Assembly: GCF_003967515.1 (NCBI RefSeq)
Contig: NZ_BIFQ01000001.1
Location: forward strand, 2,294,001-2,358,000
Origin: Dictyobacter aurantiacus
GTDB taxonomy: Bacteria; Chloroflexota; Ktedonobacteria; Ktedonobacterales; Ktedonobacteraceae
Direction: 5' to 3'
DNA: 64,000 bases
Shown: positions 1 to 8,188 of the stretch, piece by piece
Layout of the letters: every line of letters begins with the position of its first letter
Numbering within the stretch: the first letter of the stretch is position 1
The notes under the pieces: model-generated
The model's input: the letters and a program-made list of their open reading frames with translations, nothing else
Databases searched by the model: none
What the model was told of the DNA's origin: nothing
Made by a program: the position numbers and the translations under genes

Positions 1-1450
1 GGTAGGGCGTCTCGATGAACCCATACGGGTTGATCTGCGCATAGGTCGCCAGGTTACCGATTAGACCGATGTTGGGACCTTCCGGCGTCTCAATCGGACA
101 GATACGGCCATAGTGAGATTCGTGGACGTCACGGACATCAAAGCCGGCGCGCTCACGCGAGAGACCACCAGGACCCAGCGCCGAGAGACGGCGTTTGTGT
201 CCGATCTCCGCCAGGGCGTTGGTCTGGTCCATGAACTGTGAGAGCTGGCTGCCACCAAAGAACTCCTTCATCGCCGCCACCACCGGGCGGATGTTGATGA
301 GGGCGTTCGGGGTGGCCTGTCCCGGCTCCTGAATGCTCATGCGCTCTTTGACGACACGCTCCATGCGTAGCAGACCCACGCGGAACTGCGTCTGGATCAG
401 TTCACCCACGCAGCGCACGCGGCGGTTGCCCAGGTGGTCGATATCATCCTTGCGGCCACGACCATTATTCAGGGAGACCAGGCGCCGAATGATATTGACC
501 AGGTCGTCCTGCGTCAGGATACGCTGGCTCTGCGGAATGGCCAGGTCCAGCTTACGATTGAGCTTGTAGCGACCAACGCTGCCCAGATCATAACGGCGCG
601 GATTAAAGAACAGGTTCTTGACCAGCGAACGCGCGTTATCTAAGGTGGCGGGATCACCAGGACGCAACTTCTTGTAGAGTTCAAGCAGCGCTTCGTCCTC
701 TTTCTTCACCGGATCACGATCCAGCGTGGCCTGAATGTAGCGCACCACGGGATCGTTATCGACGCCGGCGAAGGCATCCAGAATGCCCTGGTCGGTCGAT
801 AAATCTAAATCTTCGGCATGCCACTGATCTTTGGCCAGGCTGGAAATGGCCCGCAACAGGGTGGTCACCGGAATCTTACGTTTGCGGTCAATCTTGACGG
901 TTAAGAGATTTTTATTGCTGGTCTCGAACTCCAACCAGGCACCACGGCCTGGAATCAGTTTGGCGGCGTACAGCTTTTTGCCAGTGGTCGCATCCTCGTC
1001 TACGGTAAAGTAGACACCGGGAGAACGCACTAGCTGGCTGACCACCACACGTTCGGCGCCATTAATAATGAATGTACCATCTGTGGTCATCAACGGGAAA
1101 TCACCCATGAAGACATCTTTCTCGATGATTTCGCCCGTCTCTTTATTAATCAGGCGCGCCTTGACATTCAAAGGTGCCGCAAAAGTGGCGTCACGATCGC
1201 GACATTCATCCTCAGAATACTTTGGCTTGCCAAATGGTTCAGGTGGTACAATAAATTCTAAGCTCAGGTTTTTGCCGGTAAAGTCTTCAATCGGAGAAAT
1301 TTCTTCGAAAAGCTCGCGCAAACCCTCTTTCTTAAACCACTCAAAGGAGTCAAGTTGAATTTGAATCAGGCCAGGCATAGGCCGTATGTCTGGAATACGT
1401 GCAAAGGAAACACGCTCTGGGAGCGCAACGGCCCTTGTGCTTACTGCCAT
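1..1450 (-). CDS. rpoB: RNA polymerase beta subunit, 5' part (runs off left edge)
   Basis: Beta subunit of RNA polymerase, part of the catalytic core. The reading frame is open from the ATG at 1450 to the window edge, giving about 483 N-terminal residues. The conserved N-terminus ([15 protein letters not shown]) and the motif [19 protein letters not shown] are clear. The last part covers the rifampicin pocket: [13 protein letters not shown], then [13 protein letters not shown]. The positions equal to E. coli D516, H526 and S531 are wild type, while S508 and T525 are both Gly here. The start is supported by GAGGAG ten bases upstream. No rplL precedes it, so rpoB is not in the usual rplJL-rpoBC arrangement on its 5' side. 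The C-terminus lies outside the window. Confidence 0.97.
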   Translation of the reverse strand, partial: MAVSTRAVALPERVSFARIPDIRPMPGLIQIQLDSFEWFKKEGLRELFEEISPIEDFTGKNLSLEFIVPPEPFGKPKYSEDECRDRDATFAAPLNVKARLINKETGEIIEKDVFMGDFPLMTTDGTFIINGAERVVVSQLVRSPGVYFTVDEDATTGKKLYAAKLIPGRGAWLEFETSNKNLLTVKIDRKRKIPVTTLLRAISSLAKDQWHAEDLDLSTDQGILDAFAGVDNDPVVRYIQATLDRDPVKKEDEALLELYKKLRPGDPATLDNARSLVKNLFFNPRRYDLGSVGRYKLNRKLDLAIPQSQRILTQDDLVNIIRRLVSLNNGRGRKDDIDHLGNRRVRCVGELIQTQFRVGLLRMERVVKERMSIQEPGQATPNALINIRPVVAAMKEFFGGSQLSQFMDQTNALAEIGHKRRLSALGPGGLSRERAGFDVRDVHESHYGRICPIETPEGPNIGLIGNLATYAQINPYGFIETPY

Positions 1451-1590
1451 ACTTGGTATTCTCCTCTCACCTAATCGCCCATAGAGGAAATTGAGAGACA
1501 CGACAATACGCACCTCTCAGTGCAACGGAAAACGGAAAAAAAAACAGATAATTGCTTTATGATAATGCCTGTGTTGTGAAACGGTCTATG

Positions 1591-1630
1591 ACAATAAAAG
1601 TAACCGCTTGCGCACGCAATGAGCGGTTAC
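1591..1630 (-). terminator. Terminator-like hairpin in the rpoB leader
   Basis: On the minus strand a 9-bp perfect stem (GTAACCGCT / AGCGGTTAC) with an inner TGCG/CGCA helix is followed directly by TTTTATTGT. It lies about 150 bases upstream of the rpoB start codon and no minus-strand gene lies just upstream. It could be an attenuator controlling rpoB, or the terminator of a small untranslated transcript. The shape is seen directly; the regulatory role is inferred. Confidence 0.6.
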
Positions 1631-2132
1631 TCCTACACATATGCTTTTAATGGTTGTTTGCCGATCGCCCACACAACTATCCCCTCCAGTGGAGATAAAC
1701 AAGCTAGCTAACAAGATCACAGGCACGGGTTAAGATAAGATATCCGAAACAGCAAAAAACACCACATTGTACCCTCGACCCGAAATCCTGCTACATTTCA
1801 GAGCGAGGCTCATGAAAGTGGGCTGAAGGTTCGACTGCATGTGGTTTATGATAATATCCTCACGTTTTTTGGGGAGCGATGAGTTGTTTCGTAATGTGTC
1901 TCGTCTCTCGGTTACATCGTTACCTGTGTCATGAAACAGCTATAACACTACTGTTACTAGTATACATACACTGGCAAGTGGTAATTATACGTCTTCGGAT
2001 AATATATGTCAATACTTTTTGGAGCTCTTCTGGAAGAGCTCTAAAAAATCTGAATTTTTCTCTCATCATTTATAAACGCACAGATCCGACGTTTTATTCC
2101 ATCAGTTTCTTTCTTTATTTAGGATGGGTCTT
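1631..2132. other. Non-coding region upstream of the rpoB leader
   Basis: No convincing gene. Short frames on either strand lack ribosome binding sites and recognisable sequence. A minus-strand TACAAT near 1767-1772 could be a -10 element for the rpoB transcript, but no good -35 element goes with it. Confidence 0.4.
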
Positions 2133-2192
2133 AATTTTTTGAGTTGGTGCATGGGGGCGCGGATGCGCCCCCATGCACCAACTCAAAAAATT
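2133..2192. repeat. Long perfect inverted repeat A (28-bp arms, loop GGAT)
   Basis: Arms 2133-2160 and 2165-2192 are perfectly complementary. The core is GCGC-GGAT-GCGC and the outer ends are A/T runs, so the RNA from either strand would end in U residues. It begins five bases after the stop of the membrane-protein gene on the minus strand and could act as its terminator. Confidence 0.85.
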
Positions 2193-2197
2193 TTGTT

Positions 2198-3031
2198 TTA
2201 TGCCACGTCGACGAGACGTTGGGAGGCGACGAGAGCCTGCTCAATCTCTTCACCAAGAGTGGGATTCCAAACCTGCTTGGCATCTACCCAGCGCGTATGG
2301 AGCAGCGACAATAACTGGCGCTGGTCCTCGGTCGATAGTAGGTTCAGATCGACCAGCGACTCGGGATGGCCCGGATAAGTAATGGTGAGCACAAAGTTGT
2401 CAATGCGAATAGTGGCCTGACCGTTGAGCCGATAGGTGTGCGAGGAGCCCAGCTTACGGCAGAATGAGATGCCTCCCAGGCAACCTATGAGGATAAACGA
2501 GACAGCAACAATACTGACAACGATACCGGCTAGACTCAGGATGAGCGCCAGCCCGGTGGTGATAACCATCAGGACAGGTGAGGGGATGTGCATCGTCCAA
2601 CCAACCAGGATAGCGGGAACCAGGCCGACGAGCGCGGTAACAAAGCACCAGAAGGCGCTATTCATAATCCAGAAGATGCTCTTCATGTTTTCCGCGGAAA
2701 GATCACGCACGGTGACGGTATCATTGCCCTCAAAGGTCACCATGCCCGCTGTACGCCCAGCGCGCAACGCGTACAGGAAACGCACGACCAGAACACTCCC
2801 TAAGATTGAGATAAAAGAGATAAACCAGGAGAGAGCTACCAGCGCGTCTTGCCATTTTAGGTAGAGCGTGAATTTGTGTACATAGGTCGTCCATAAAGCC
2901 GCGCCACAGCAAACACCCACGATGGCTGTCACAATGAGTGCGAGGAAAAATAACCAGCCCAACCTGCGGATGCGTAGGTATTGTCCTTGCGCTAAATCAA
3001 AACGATATGTATCTTTTACTGGTTGTAGCAT
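2198..3031 (-). CDS. Integral membrane protein of unknown function
   Basis: A 277-residue protein I do not recognise. It has four hydrophobic segments at about residues 24-47, 63-89, 122-147 and 152-190. A soluble stretch of about 30 residues lies between the second and third, and an 85-residue hydrophilic C-terminal tail follows the last. The start is supported by GGGGGAG four bases upstream. It stands alone: inverted repeat A follows it, and a possible promoter lies about 100 bases upstream. The N-terminal stretch RFDLAQGQYLRIRR before the first helix suggests a cytoplasmic N-terminus. No catalytic motif is visible. Confidence 0.75.
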   Translation of the reverse strand: MLQPVKDTYRFDLAQGQYLRIRRLGWLFFLALIVTAIVGVCCGAALWTTYVHKFTLYLKWQDALVALSWFISFISILGSVLVVRFLYALRAGRTAGMVTFEGNDTVTVRDLSAENMKSIFWIMNSAFWCFVTALVGLVPAILVGWTMHIPSPVLMVITTGLALILSLAGIVVSIVAVSFILIGCLGGISFCRKLGSSHTYRLNGQATIRIDNFVLTITYPGHPESLVDLNLLSTEDQRQLLSLLHTRWVDAKQVWNPTLGEEIEQALVASQRLVDVA

Positions 3032-3109
3032 AACTCTCCCCCGATGTACATTGATGATATCTAAATACGGTCCTCTTCAAATGCTCAGATCCCGTTTATC
3101 TAGTTGTTC

Positions 3110-3139
3110 TCTATGCTTTAACGATTCAGACCATGTCAA
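3110..3139 (-). promoter_or_regulatory. Possible sigma-70 promoter for the membrane-protein gene
   Basis: On the minus strand a perfect -35 TTGACA (3134-3139) is followed, after 18 bases, by CATAGA (3110-3115). It lies about 80 bases upstream of the start at 3031. The -10 element is poor. Confidence 0.4.
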
Positions 3140-3294
3140 TAGTGACAAAAAATAACCAGATTTCACTGTTTTGAATCATGTCTGTCCAAATGATGTTCTG
3201 GTAACACACTATTCCCATCATATTAGTACGAACGAACAGGCCTTTAGTTTCTAAAGAACATGTATCATCGTTTGTCATATTATGTCCAAAAAGC

Positions 3295-3344
3295 TAAGCC
3301 AGGGATGATTTTGTCTTAATAAGCCAGGAATGATTTTGTCTTAA
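3295..3344. repeat. Two tandem 25-bp direct repeats
   Basis: Two copies (3295-3319 and 3320-3344) differ at one base. They read TAAGCCAGGxATGATTTTG followed by TCTTAA. They abut the left arm of inverted repeat B. The rest of 3140-3294 shows nothing recognisable. Confidence 0.85.
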
Positions 3345-3412
3345 TAAGAGTGGAAGCAACACCGTGAGCAGGTGCGAATGCACCTGCTCACGGTGTTGCT
3401 TCCACTCTTATT
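3343..3412. repeat. Long perfect inverted repeat B (33-bp arms, loop GAAT)
   Basis: Arms 3343-3375 and 3380-3412 are perfectly complementary around GGTGC-GAAT-GCACC. It lies 80 bases downstream of the cysteine synthase gene (minus strand). Confidence 0.9.
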
Positions 3413-3417
3413 CATGT

Positions 3418-3465
3418 ATTGAGCGCCGTAGGCGCGTATCGTCAGGGGCCGAAGGCACGAAACCA
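3418..3465. repeat. Dispersed 47-bp motif, copy 1
   Basis: Contains a small hairpin GCGCC-GTA-GGCGC, then GTCAGGGGCCGAAGGC and CGAAAC. A second copy at 48816-48862 has about 85 percent identity. Both copies follow a long inverted repeat directly. Confidence 0.75.
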
Positions 3466-3492
3466 CCACATGCTATATACCAATACACACCA

Positions 3493-4464
3493 CTAACGCG
3501 TATTAGTTCGCAGATCATCAAAAAGAATCGTCTGCAGATAGCGCTCAGCAGCGCTAGGAAAAACAGTCACAATAACCTTGCCGCGATTTTCTTCTTTACG
3601 GGCTTCCTGAAGGGCGGCCCAGGCGACGGCCCCGCTGCTAATACCGACTGAGAGGCCCTCTCCTTTAATAATCTGAATGGCCGTCTCGACCGCATCATGA
3701 TCGCTTACCGGGATGACGCGATCGATGAGATCCACGCGCAGGGTATCGGGGATAAAACCAGAACCCAGTCCTTCGATGCGATGCGGACCCGGCCGTCCGC
3801 CCGAAAGCACGGCGCAGGTCGCTGGTTCAACGGCCACAACCTCCAGCTCAGGCTTACGGGCACGTAGCCCCTCCGCCACGCCGGTCAGGGTACCACCGGT
3901 ACCCACGCCGATCACCACCATATCGACGGTTCCGGCCGTCTGCTCCCAGATTTCGACCGCGGTTCCCTCACGATGAGCACGGGGATTGGCCTGATTGTAG
4001 AATTGCTGAGGATACCATGTGTTGGGGAGTGTTGTACGCAGTTCGATGATCTTGTTGATGGCTCCGCGCATACCCTGGGCGGCCGGGGTCAGCATGATTT
4101 CGGCCCCAAATCGCTGCAACAGGTGACGCCGCTCAGGGCTAATCGTATCTGGCATGGTAAGAATGCACCGATAACCACGGGCGGCTGCGATGACCGCTAG
4201 CGAGATACCCATATTCCCACTGGTCGGCTCGATGATCGTACTGCCAGGGCGCAACAGACCCTGCTGTTCAGCTTCGCAGATCATTTGCAGAGCTACACGA
4301 TCCTTTGAACTGCCGCCGGGGCTAAACATCTCCAGCTTAGCCAGAATCTTTGCCACCACGCCGGTTGGCTCACCCGAGGCCGTTTCTTCAGCGGCAAAAC
4401 GTCTTAATTCTACGAGAGGAGTACGGCCAACTAATTCAGTAGCATTTTTCGCCCAATGGACCAT
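3493..4464 (-). CDS. cysK: Cysteine synthase / O-acetylserine sulfhydrylase family
   Basis: Fold-type II PLP enzyme, 323 residues, predicted to make cysteine from an activated serine and sulfide in the cytoplasm. The PLP lysine is K54 in SPGGSSKDR. The substrate loop reads EPTSGNMGISLA, with Met where most cysteine synthases have Thr. The phosphate-binding loop is GVGTGGTLTG, and VGISSGA holds the cofactor serine. The N-terminus GRTPLVEL is typical. CysM or a cystathionine beta-synthase-like activity cannot be excluded. The gene starts 29 bases after a receiver-protein gene on the same strand and is probably co-transcribed with it. An Rrf2 regulator lies just upstream, which fits control by cysteine or Fe-S status. 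Confidence 0.92.
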   Translation of the reverse strand: MVHWAKNATELVGRTPLVELRRFAAEETASGEPTGVVAKILAKLEMFSPGGSSKDRVALQMICEAEQQGLLRPGSTIIEPTSGNMGISLAVIAAARGYRCILTMPDTISPERRHLLQRFGAEIMLTPAAQGMRGAINKIIELRTTLPNTWYPQQFYNQANPRAHREGTAVEIWEQTAGTVDMVVIGVGTGGTLTGVAEGLRARKPELEVVAVEPATCAVLSGGRPGPHRIEGLGSGFIPDTLRVDLIDRVIPVSDHDAVETAIQIIKGEGLSVGISSGAVAWAALQEARKEENRGKVIVTVFPSAAERYLQTILFDDLRTNTR

Positions 4465-4493
4465 AAATATGTGCCAGCCTTCTTTCTACAGAA

Positions 4494-4880
4494 TTACTCC
4501 TCCGGTAGTAAAGCGCGAATAATACTGACCAGTTCTTGCATGTTAAAGGGTTTACGGAGGAGAATGCCAGCCTGTAATCCCATACGATGTAGTTCCCAGT
4601 CGTAGCTCCCGGAAATAACAATGATTGGCGTGTTTTTGGTGTTGCTATGACCACGCAAATATTTGTAGAGCGATCCACCATCAAGCCCTGGTAAGCCTAC
4701 ATCTAATAGGACCAGGTCAGCCCCCGCGTAGGGCAACTGGTCCTTCGCTGTTTGCCCATCTGAATAAATATGCACCCGCCACTGACCGAAAAGCTTTAAG
4801 GCATTACAGAACATATCGGTCAAGCGTGGATCATCCTCAACGATAGCAATCAGTTTCTGCTCTTCCAACGCATCAGCCAC
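4494..4880 (-). CDS. Single-domain response regulator (CheY-like receiver)
   Basis: A 128-residue receiver domain with no output domain. The acid pocket is E15-D16-D17, the phospho-acceptor is D60 (LLDVGLPG), the switch Ser is in VISGS, and the conserved Lys is in LLRKPF. It starts with GTG behind AAGGGGG. A partner kinase is not adjacent. It precedes the cysteine synthase gene by 29 bases in the same direction. The output is unknown: a lone receiver may act by protein contact or as a phosphate sink. Confidence 0.9.
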   Translation of the reverse strand: MADALEEQKLIAIVEDDPRLTDMFCNALKLFGQWRVHIYSDGQTAKDQLPYAGADLVLLDVGLPGLDGGSLYKYLRGHSNTKNTPIIVISGSYDWELHRMGLQAGILLRKPFNMQELVSIIRALLPEE

Positions 4881-5099
4881 GTGCTATCATCCCCCTTCAC
4901 ATATACATCACATACACCACATCTTTACACCTCACCTCACCGCTCTCCTACCAGTCTTCAGACATACAAGGCCACGATTAATCTTGTCTGCTTCCAATCG
5001 TGTTCCTTGCCTTATCGGTATCTCTTCTGCACGTATACAGCCAGGGTATGCGCGCATACGCCTCCTCCTCACAGAGAAGTTCAATGGTCGAAATTTGAA

Positions 5100-5540
5100 T
5101 TAAATATAGTACATGGTCTCTTCAGGACTACCTGTACGGTGCTTCTGAGCCAATTCCTCAATTGTGGTCGCGGTCAAGATCTGCTGTGTCAGGGTGTCGA
5201 TCTGCTGCCAGACGTCTCGCAAGGCGCAGCCGGGAGAAAGCTTGCAAAAATCTGGCGTGGGCAAACATTCCATAGGCGGAACGTATCCTTCAAGGGCTTG
5301 CATCACCTGTGCCATCGTAATCTGGCTCGGCGCTTTGGCGAGCATATGACCACCCTTTGGACCACGCACGCTCTTCACCAATCCTTCTTTACGTAACACC
5401 ATGAGGATCTGATCGAGATATTGCTCTGGAATATGCTGCCGATTCGCAATATCCGCGCTTTCAATCGGCCCTTGCCCGTAGTACGCAGCCATGTCGAGCA
5501 TCGCTCGTAGACCATAGTCTCCCTTCATTGTTAACTTCAT
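5100..5540 (-). CDS. Rrf2-family regulator with three Cys (Fe-S type)
   Basis: A winged-helix transcription factor of about 146 residues. The N-terminal half (MKLTMKGDYGLRAMLDMA, then IPEQYLDQIL) is the Rrf2 DNA-binding domain. Three cysteines in CLPTPDFCKLSPGC (spacing C-x6-C-x5-C) match the cluster-binding loop of IscR/NsrR-type members, so it probably senses an Fe-S cluster, redox state or cysteine. The start at 5540 is preferred over an upstream TTG because AAGAAAGG lies eight bases before this ATG. The gene has its own strong promoter and sits next to the receiver/cysK pair, its most likely target besides itself. CymR-like control is an alternative. Confidence 0.9.
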   Translation of the reverse strand: MKLTMKGDYGLRAMLDMAAYYGQGPIESADIANRQHIPEQYLDQILMVLRKEGLVKSVRGPKGGHMLAKAPSQITMAQVMQALEGYVPPMECLPTPDFCKLSPGCALRDVWQQIDTLTQQILTATTIEELAQKHRTGSPEETMYYI

Positions 5541-5600
5541 CGTTGGGACCTTTCTTCTGGGCAAAGTGACTGAATCTAGTTATCTTTCTATCTAGTGTTT

Positions 5601-5629
5601 AGGATATATCAGTAGAGAATGCATGTCAA
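5601..5629 (-). promoter_or_regulatory. Sigma-70 promoter of the Rrf2 regulator
   Basis: On the minus strand TTGACA (5624-5629), a 17-base spacer and TATCCT (5601-5606), about 60 bases upstream of the start at 5540. The following leader contains repeats of CTAGATA. Further upstream AGCGCT occurs twice in close spacing (about 5638-5653). Either could be an operator. Confidence 0.7.
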
Positions 5630-5831
5630 TGATTTTCAGCGCTATCCAGCGCTAAACTTGACTAAATTGGTAAACTTTCTAGTGTGGCCTTCTTATTATT
5701 CTATTTGCCGGGCTTCCGGGTCGAACCTTGATTACCATATAACTTCACATAATGTACAGCTTAATATGAGATAAGCACAGGCGAAATTGATTAAATTCTG
5801 CTGAGAATGGGGGTAAAGAGAAACGTCAGGC

Positions 5832-5860
5832 TTGCAGGTCCACACATACATATCTATAAT
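5832..5860 (+). promoter_or_regulatory. Sigma-70 promoter of the two-component operon
   Basis: TTGCAG (5832-5837), a 17-base spacer and a perfect TATAAT (5855-5860), 80 bases before the start at 5941. This and the divergent Rrf2 promoter are the only signals seen in the 400-base gap. Confidence 0.75.
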
Positions 5861-5940
5861 GAACCATAGAAACACAGGCACAATTCTTCCATTATTGATG
5901 CCTGCCTGTGTTATTCGATGGATTACCAGGAGACAAAACT

Positions 5941-6699
5941 ATGCAGCAAGGCAGTACCTGGCAGGCAAACCAGGAACATCAGCCACAGTTAAAAGTTCTT
6001 GTTGTTGACGATGAGGATAACATTATTGAACTCATTCGCCTCGGACTACGCTATGAGGGCTTCCAGGTGGAGGTAGCCTCTGACGGCGAACAGGGCATCG
6101 CGCTGGCGCAACGCATCGATCCGGACCTGGTGATCCTGGATGTGATGATGCCCGGTATCGATGGACTGGAGGTTTGCCGCCGTCTCCGTGGCAATCCAAC
6201 AACACGCGATGTACCTATTTTGATGCTGACAGCTAAAGATGAGGTAGGAGATCGTATTTTAGGTTTGCAGACCGGCGCCGATGATTATCTGACCAAACCC
6301 TTTGACTTTTACGAGTTATTAGAACGCATTAAAGCGATATTGCGTCGTCAGAGCCGTGCCAAATCGGCGCCAGGAGATATGAAGGGCGCGGATGCCGATC
6401 AGCTTCTGCAGTGCGGCGACCTGATCATGAATACGGCGACGCGCGAGGTGACCCGCAATGGTCAGATGATCGAGTTGACGGCCACAGAGTATAACCTCTT
6501 GCAGTTGTTTATGACCCATCCACGCCAGGTTCTGGATCGGCAAACCATCTTGAACCGGGTGTGGGGCTACGATTTCCTGGGCGAAACAAATATTATCGAG
6601 GTCTATGTACGCTACTTGCGCGAAAAAATTGAAGATACACCCAGCTCACCACGTTTGATTGTGACTGTACGCGGTGTGGGTTACGTTCTTAAGTGCTGA
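5941..6699 (+). CDS. OmpR/PhoB-family response regulator
   Basis: A 252-residue DNA-binding response regulator. The receiver domain covers about residues 16-135, with D23-D24, phospho-acceptor D67 (VILDVMMPG) and Lys in YLTKPFDF. The C-terminal winged helix covers about 155-252 and ends in VTVRGVGYVLKC. It resembles MprA-type regulators. The ATG at 5941 is chosen because GGAG lies eight bases upstream; an in-frame GTG at 5908 lacks a site. The cognate kinase follows after 60 bases, so the two form an operon. Confidence 0.95.
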   Translation: MQQGSTWQANQEHQPQLKVLVVDDEDNIIELIRLGLRYEGFQVEVASDGEQGIALAQRIDPDLVILDVMMPGIDGLEVCRRLRGNPTTRDVPILMLTAKDEVGDRILGLQTGADDYLTKPFDFYELLERIKAILRRQSRAKSAPGDMKGADADQLLQCGDLIMNTATREVTRNGQMIELTATEYNLLQLFMTHPRQVLDRQTILNRVWGYDFLGETNIIEVYVRYLREKIEDTPSSPRLIVTVRGVGYVLKC

Positions 6700-6759
6700 C
6701 GCGTTTTTAGCAGCGTTGAAATACCTGTCTGTCTATTCGTCAAGCGGAGTATCACTACC

Positions 6760-8028
6760 ATGTCAGAGCAAAAAGCCACGGGGTGGCAAGAAGGGTTGAC
6801 AAACCGATTGTATCAATTAAAGACACGGTTTGCTCCCCCACAATCACGAGGGGATCTCTACCTGCTGGGTCCGTCAACCAATAAAGAGGAGATCACACAA
6901 CCTCTCGCGGGAACTCCTGCGAATCTGGGTGATGGCAATAATCGTAAGGATGCCCCTTCATGGTTGCGCATGTTCTTTAGTCTGCAGGTCCAACTGACGT
7001 TTGTATTTGCTCTGCTCTTGATCCTCCTGGTGGCCTTTGCCGGCCTCCTGCTTGGCAAACAGGTTTCGACGGCCTATGAGATGATCGTGATGCTGGTCCT
7101 GGTGGTTGCAGGGACCGTGATGGCGTACGCACTTACGTCTCTGTTGCTGCGCCCACTGGGACAGGTAACCGATGCGGCTCAGGCCATTGCTATGGGCGAC
7201 CTGGCCCAGAGCCAACGCTTACCTTTACGCCTCCCACCACAGGATGAGGTGGATCGCCTGGCTGGCAGTTTGAGCATTATGGTGACTCGCCTGGAGACAG
7301 CCGAAAATATGCAACGCGCCTCTCAGGAGCGCTTTCGCCAGTTCTTTTCAGATGCCTCCCATCAACTGCGCACCCCTCTAACTTCCATTCGCGGCTTTAC
7401 GGAGCTCTTGATGCGCGGCGCCAAGGATGATCCCGAGACTTCACAACGTATCCTTAAACGTATGAAGAACGAATCGGAACGCATGACGCTGCTCATTAAT
7501 GATCTGCTGACACTGGCCCGCCTGGATGATACCCATCCGCTGAAACTTCAGTACGTCGATATGATCGATATAGCGATCCAGAGTATCGAACAAACAAAGT
7601 CTCGCGCCAACGATGAACGTAAGATTCGCCTGCAACTGGTTTCAGATGATAAACTGGGGGTCCAGGCCGATAAGGAGCGTATCAAACAGCTGCTGTTTAT
7701 CCTGCTGGATAACGCATTAAAATATGGCCTCCCTGCTCCCCAGGGCGAGATTACGCTGAAGCTGGATAAGCAGCAGGGACAGGTCATGATTAGCGTAATC
7801 GATAACGGCGATGGTATCGCCAGTGAGGATCTGGAACATATCTTTGAGGAGTTCTATCGTGGCCGCCATCGTTCGTCGACCAATTCCAGTTCTACCACTC
7901 CCGTCATTGGTACCGGCCTCGGCCTGACAATCGCTTCCGCCATTGTGCGCGCGCATAACGGCGCCATCACCGCCTGTAGCGAGCCCGGCAATACTGAATT
8001 CAAAGTACTTTTACCATGTGCAGACTAG
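6760..8028 (+). CDS. Membrane histidine kinase with HAMP domain
   Basis: A 422-residue sensor kinase paired with the preceding regulator. A variable N-terminus of about 70 residues is followed by two membrane helices (about 74-98 and 107-130) with almost no external loop, then HAMP (about 130-185). The HisKA domain carries the phospho-acceptor H201 in SDASHQLRTPLTS. The HATPase domain has N, G1 and G2 boxes (LLDNALKYG, IDNGDGI, GTGLGLTIA). The short loop suggests that it senses a signal in the membrane. The start is supported by CGGAG ten bases upstream. Confidence 0.95.
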   Translation: MSEQKATGWQEGLTNRLYQLKTRFAPPQSRGDLYLLGPSTNKEEITQPLAGTPANLGDGNNRKDAPSWLRMFFSLQVQLTFVFALLLILLVAFAGLLLGKQVSTAYEMIVMLVLVVAGTVMAYALTSLLLRPLGQVTDAAQAIAMGDLAQSQRLPLRLPPQDEVDRLAGSLSIMVTRLETAENMQRASQERFRQFFSDASHQLRTPLTSIRGFTELLMRGAKDDPETSQRILKRMKNESERMTLLINDLLTLARLDDTHPLKLQYVDMIDIAIQSIEQTKSRANDERKIRLQLVSDDKLGVQADKERIKQLLFILLDNALKYGLPAPQGEITLKLDKQQGQVMISVIDNGDGIASEDLEHIFEEFYRGRHRSSTNSSSTTPVIGTGLGLTIASAIVRAHNGAITACSEPGNTEFKVLLPCAD

Positions 8029-8079
8029 TCTAGCGCAGAATTCAATTCCAAGCTCAACTACGCATTTTTCCCATACAGA

Positions 8080-8109
8080 TTGACCATCGCTGGTTTACCA
8101 TGATACACT
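8080..8109 (+). promoter_or_regulatory. Possible promoter of the dehydrogenase/GH3 operon
   Basis: TTGACC (8080-8085), an 18-base spacer and TACACT (8104-8109), 80 bases before the start at 8189. Confidence 0.5.
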
Positions 8110-8188
8110 GCCTGAAGTAAAAAAAAGGGTATTATGGTTGTAGGAACAATGACACTTATAGCCACCCGGATAAAGGTAAGATATCGCT

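Noticed and set aside
1879..2142. Small hydrophobic plus-strand protein
   Set aside because: No ribosome binding site and no recognisable family. The frame ends in the left arm of an inverted repeat.
4881..5396. 171-codon plus-strand frame
   Set aside because: It lies antisense to the Rrf2 gene and its upstream region, and has low-complexity His/Thr/Ser composition.
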